Below, piece after piece: positions 61,504 to 64,000 of a stretch of 64,000 nt of DNA; positions within the stretch are counted from its first letter, which is position 1, and every line of letters begins with the position of its first letter. Below the pieces are notes generated by a model. That model was not told the origin of the DNA. It saw only the letters and a program-made list of their open reading frames with translations, and did no database searches. The DNA is from JAPHSX01 sp041554195. Its GTDB lineage: Bacteria; Pseudomonadota; Gammaproteobacteria; Thiohalomonadales; Thiohalomonadaceae. Where the stretch lies: assembly GCA_041554195.1 (NCBI GenBank), contig JBFFMJ010000001.1:346808-410807 (forward strand), written 5' to 3'. The position numbers and the translations under genes are program-made.

Positions 61504-62070
61504 CTATTCAACAATATGGTGTTTACCGATAAGCGCAACACTGCTGGCCTGCGGCCCCTGCTCCCCCACCTCTTCGGCGAAGCGCACCTCGTTTCCTACC
61601 TCGAGTGAATCAAAGGCATCATGCAGCACACTGTTACGGTGAAAGTAGACCTCGGCACCATCCATGGCCTCAATAAAGCCGTAACCCTCCTCCCGCATCA
61701 GTTTTGCCACTCGCCCATGCGGTGGGGCCTCATGCATCTTCACCTTGTTGTGGTTACGGCGCACATAATCCTCCAGACGGCGTTTGACCGCAGCGAAGGC
61801 ATCACGGGTCGCCACATAGGGGTCTTCATGGGCATGATGCTCGCTGGCCTCGCGGCTGGCGACAATCTCACCACCGGGCACCGTCAGATCGACGCTAATG
61901 CGGTAAAGATTGCCCTGATGCTGGTGCTGGTGCGGCCGGTCGACGACGACACGACAGGCCATGATCTGATCACAATACTGGTCCAGCTTCCCCGCCCTCT
62001 CCTGGATATCGGTCTCCAGCGCCTCAGAGCGCTCCATATGGCGGAAGGTAATCTGTAGTGGCAATTTCAT
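61504..62070 (-). CDS. HPF/RaiA-type ribosome-binding domain fused to a cold-shock domain
   Basis: 188 residues from the ATG at 62070 (GGAGAG 5 bases upstream; the frame is open to 62094). Residues ~1-105 are an HPF-like domain (LQITFRHMERSEALETDI, ATRDAFAAVKRRLEDYVRR); residues ~122-185 are a cold-shock/S1-type OB fold (GRVAKLMREEGYGFIEAMDG and VYFHRNSVL, the RNP1/RNP2 pattern). Likely binds ribosomes or RNA during stress. Convergent with the nuclease at 60089, leaving a 17-base gap. Confidence 0.9.
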   Translation of the reverse strand: MKLPLQITFRHMERSEALETDIQERAGKLDQYCDQIMACRVVVDRPHQHQHQGNLYRISVDLTVPGGEIVASREASEHHAHEDPYVATRDAFAAVKRRLEDYVRRNHNKVKMHEAPPHGRVAKLMREEGYGFIEAMDGAEVYFHRNSVLHDAFDSLEVGNEVRFAEEVGEQGPQASSVALIGKHHIVE

Positions 62071-62223
62071 ATCACTCTCTCCTTGGTTCATCATACAAAT
62101 CTAACCGGCCTTTGGCGCTTGTCAATGTGAAGAAGCTCGACTGACGGGGGCTGGAGGTTCTGCCAGCCGGTGTGATTTGTTACCATCGTGCCACCAAATT
62201 ATCCGCACCACCCGGAGTACACC

Positions 62224-62757
62224 ATGTCACTACAGGATCAACTGCTGAAGGCCGGTCTTATCGACCAGAAGAAGGCGAAAAAGATCGAGAAGACCAAACA
62301 CAAGCAGGTCAAGGCAAAGCAGAAGAACAAAATTGAGACAGTGGACGAGGCCAAGGTCGCGGCGCAACAGGCGCAGGCCGAGAAGGTGGAGCGTGATCGC
62401 CAGCTCAACCAGCAGCGCAAGGATGAGGCCGAGCGCAAGGCACTCGGTGCGCAAATCCGCCAGCTGGTCGAGATGAACCGCCAGCCCACCGACAGGGGCG
62501 ATATCGCCTACAGCTTTACCGACGGTTCGGTGGTCAAGCGCATCCATATCAGCGAGTCGCAACAGAAACAGCTGAGCAATGGTCGTCTCTGCATTATCAA
62601 GCTGGATGAGCAGTATGAGCTGATCCCCTCCTCCGTGGCCGAGAAGATCCAGCAGCGCGACGCGGAGACCCTGATCCTCAGCAACCAGCCCACCGAGACC
62701 CCTGACGAGGACGACCCCTACGCCGACTTTGAAGTACCCGATGACCTGATGTGGTAA
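62224..62757 (+). CDS. DUF2058 family protein (YaiL-like)
   Basis: 177 residues from ATG 62224 (GGAG upstream; frame open to 62188). Lysine-rich N-terminal segment (LLKAGLIDQKKAKKIEKTKH) with a long charged coiled coil, then a folded C-terminal part (DIAYSFTDGSVVKRIHIS and LCIIKLDEQYELIP). This is the DUF2058/YaiL pattern; E. coli YaiL is described as a nucleoprotein/polysome-associated protein. Function here is open. Confidence 0.88.
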   Translation: MSLQDQLLKAGLIDQKKAKKIEKTKHKQVKAKQKNKIETVDEAKVAAQQAQAEKVERDRQLNQQRKDEAERKALGAQIRQLVEMNRQPTDRGDIAYSFTDGSVVKRIHISESQQKQLSNGRLCIIKLDEQYELIPSSVAEKIQQRDAETLILSNQPTETPDEDDPYADFEVPDDLMW

Positions 62758-62761
62758 TCAT

Positions 62762-63265
62762 TTGCCACCGCTAAAATACCTGGCCCACTACCCGCCGCAA
62801 CTCAGCAGCCAGATCCAGACCCTGCTGGATCAGCAGCGCCTGGGTGACTACCTGCTCGGCAAATACCCGCTGGCGCACGACATAACCTCCGCCCGCGCGC
62901 TCTACGATTATGCGATGGCGATCAAGGGAGAGTACCTGCGCAGCTCCAAACCGATCAGCAAGGTCGTCTACGATGACAAGATCCACATCATCAACCACGC
63001 CCTCGGGCTGCACAGCAATATCGCACGGGTACAGGGCAATAAACTAAAGGCAAAGAACGAAATCAAGATCGCCGCCCTGTTCCGCCGCGTGCCAGCGGAA
63101 TTTTTAAAGATGATCGTGGTACATGAACTGGCCCACATCAAAGAGCGCGACCACGACAAGGCCTTCTACAAACTGTGTGAGTACATGGAGCCTGACTACC
63201 ACCAGCTGGAGTTCGACCTGCGGGTCTACCTCACCCATATCGACCATGTGGGTGAGCTTTACTAA
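62762..63265 (+). CDS. YgjP-family metallopeptidase-like protein
   Basis: 167 residues from a TTG start five bases after the DUF2058 stop; the next in-frame Met is at residue 52, too late. The zinc motif HELAHIKERDHDKAFY (HExxH plus third ligand) near residue 118 places it in the YgjP/DUF45 M48-like family. Close spacing suggests translation by reinitiation from the upstream gene. Substrate unknown. Confidence 0.87.
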   Translation: MPPLKYLAHYPPQLSSQIQTLLDQQRLGDYLLGKYPLAHDITSARALYDYAMAIKGEYLRSSKPISKVVYDDKIHIINHALGLHSNIARVQGNKLKAKNEIKIAALFRRVPAEFLKMIVVHELAHIKERDHDKAFYKLCEYMEPDYHQLEFDLRVYLTHIDHVGELY

Positions 63266-63271
63266 CAAGCC

Positions 63272-63297
63272 GTAGGCCACGTTACGATAGTTATGTG
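63272..63297 (+). repeat. GTAG-hairpin element related to the one at 1145
   Basis: GTAG (63272-63275), then CACGT / ATGTG stem (one G-T pair) around the 10-base loop TACGATAGTT. Of the bases from GTAG to the stem end most match the element at 1145-1172 (loop TGCAATAGCT). Only one hairpin is present here. Confidence 0.6.
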
Positions 63298-63344
63298 ATG
63301 AGCCACTTCACCCACACCCCTACCCCGCCACGGAGCACCACCGC

Positions 63345-63839
63345 ATGAGCAAGATCGTCACCCTTAGCGAAGAGCAGATCACCCTGCCCAACGGCCTCGA
63401 AGTCGAGTACCAGTTCGTCCACCACCCCGGCGGCTCCGCCGTCGTCGCGTTGAATGACCAGGGAGAGATCTGCCTGCTGCGCCACTACCGCCCGGTGGCC
63501 AGCGACTGGCTATGGGAACTGCCCGCCGGTAAACGCGACGACGGTGAAGAGCCACTACTCACCGCACAGCGCGAACTGGCCGAAGAGGCCGGTTTTGAGG
63601 CCGTCCACTGGGCACAACTCGGCGCCATCCACTCCTCCCCCGGCGTCTTCACCGAAGTGGTCCACCTCTATCTTGCCACCGACCTCAAAGAGGTCGGCAG
63701 CCACCCCGATGAAGACGAACTGTTCGAACTGCACTGGCTACCGCTGGCGCGTGCATTGTCGATGGCACAAAACGGCGAGATCAGCGACGCCAAGACGATT
63801 GTTGGGATCTTTCGTGCGGTGGTTAAGTTTGCGGGGTGA
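63345..63839 (+). CDS. Nudix hydrolase, ADP-ribose pyrophosphatase-like
   Basis: 164 residues. The Nudix box is complete: GKRDDGEEPLLTAQRELAEE followed by AGF (G-x5-E-x7-REL-x-EE-x-G). Pattern and the downstream LGAIHSSPGVFTEVVHLYLA, with FELHWLPL, match ADP-ribose/sugar-nucleotide pyrophosphatases. Substrate not certain. ACCGC precedes the ATG without a strong Shine-Dalgarno. Confidence 0.9.
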   Translation: MSKIVTLSEEQITLPNGLEVEYQFVHHPGGSAVVALNDQGEICLLRHYRPVASDWLWELPAGKRDDGEEPLLTAQRELAEEAGFEAVHWAQLGAIHSSPGVFTEVVHLYLATDLKEVGSHPDEDELFELHWLPLARALSMAQNGEISDAKTIVGIFRAVVKFAG

Positions 63840-64000
63840 AGGGGGGGAGATCAGGAAACGGCCCAGACTGTGTGAAAACTCCGTTTACGTACCATTTATG
63901 CCGTAGCCAGTAATTCAGGCAGCCGTATAAGAGCATCCTGGCAGTTATGCGTTAATCATCGCCATGATTAGTAACATCTGGAATTCAGGCAATACGCCTC
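63840..64000. other. Unassigned end segment with direct and inverted repeats
   Basis: No ORF is supported. AATTCAGGCA occurs at 63912-63921 and again at 63982-63991; between them is a hairpin TAATCAT / ATGATTA (63953-63959 / 63964-63970, 4-base loop). The string GACTGTGTGAAAACTCCG at about 63869 resembles sequence seen at the ends of some insertion sequences, but no transposase is in view. The window ends here. Confidence 0.4.

Noticed and set aside
1..64000. tRNA, rRNA or riboswitch genes
   Set aside because: Each gap over about 70 bases was read for cloverleaf-like or M-box-like structure and none was convincing.

Overview
The window is a 64 kb, GC-rich (roughly 58-60 percent by eye), densely coding piece of chromosome from a gammaproteobacterium. 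The gene orders murA-hisG-hisD-hisC-degS/algW, mlaFEDCB-ibaG, kdsD-kdsC-lptCAB-rpoN-hpf-ptsN-rapZ-npr, maf-rng-yhdP, leuS-lptE-holA-nadD-rsfS-rlmH and miaB-ybeZ-ybeY-corC-lnt are all gammaproteobacterial. A free-living or symbiotic member near Chromatiales/Thiotrichales would fit (HprK plus an EI/NPr/EIIA set and a full type II secretion system), but nothing in the window fixes the genus.

Layout: (1) 1-1139, the 3' part of a DegS/AlgW-type periplasmic protease. (2) 1235-17287, a long leftward unit ibaG-murA-hisG-hisD, then a complete gspC-N type II secretion operon, then hisC; the secretion operon splits the histidine genes. (3) 17383-20409, leftward mlaFEDCB, the retrograde phospholipid transporter. 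(4) 20517-21280, two small poorly known genes. (5) 21356-33432, a rightward block: mlaA, yrbG-type antiporter, small HMA protein, kdsD, kdsC, lptCAB, rpoN, hpf, ptsN, hprK, rapZ, an EIIA-Man-like protein, HPr/NPr and enzyme I. (6) 33511-35411, mgtE and darP. (7) About 35470-36700, an AT-rich accessory segment with an orphan ORF, bracketed by two inverted copies of a non-coding repeat. (8) 36799-52014, leftward: nitrilase-family hydrolase, small periplasmic protein, yhdP, rng, maf, rlmH, rsfS, nadD, a FimV-like protein with a 9-bp minisatellite, proA, holA, lptE, leuS. (9) 52159-53490, ybeL-like gene followed by a frameshifted REP-associated tyrosine transposase (RAYT) flanked by five GTAG-hairpin REP sequences. 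(10) 53449-58658, leftward miaB-ybeZ-ybeY-corC-lnt. (11) 58728-63839, a PHD-like 2OG-Fe(II) oxygenase, an orphan antitoxin-like gene, a beta-CASP nuclease, an HPF-cold-shock fusion, two conserved small genes and a Nudix hydrolase.

Functionally the window is dominated by cell-envelope construction: phospholipid traffic (MlaA, MlaBCDEF, YhdP), lipopolysaccharide (KdsD, KdsC, LptC, LptA, LptB, LptE), peptidoglycan precursor (MurA), lipoprotein maturation (Lnt), envelope stress (DegS/AlgW) and secretion (GspC-N). A second theme is ribosome and RNA care: two HPF-type proteins, RsfS, RlmH, YbeY, MiaB, DarP and RNase G. The third is a PTS-like phosphorelay that has HPr kinase but no sugar permease in view, so it is probably regulatory.

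The accessory, less explained DNA is concentrated in the repeat-bounded island near 36 kb, the RAYT/REP cluster near 53 kb (one REP encodes the C-terminus of Lnt), the antitoxin-like gene near 59.8 kb, GTAG-hairpin repeats near both window ends, and the last 160 bases. No rRNA, tRNA or CRISPR array was seen.
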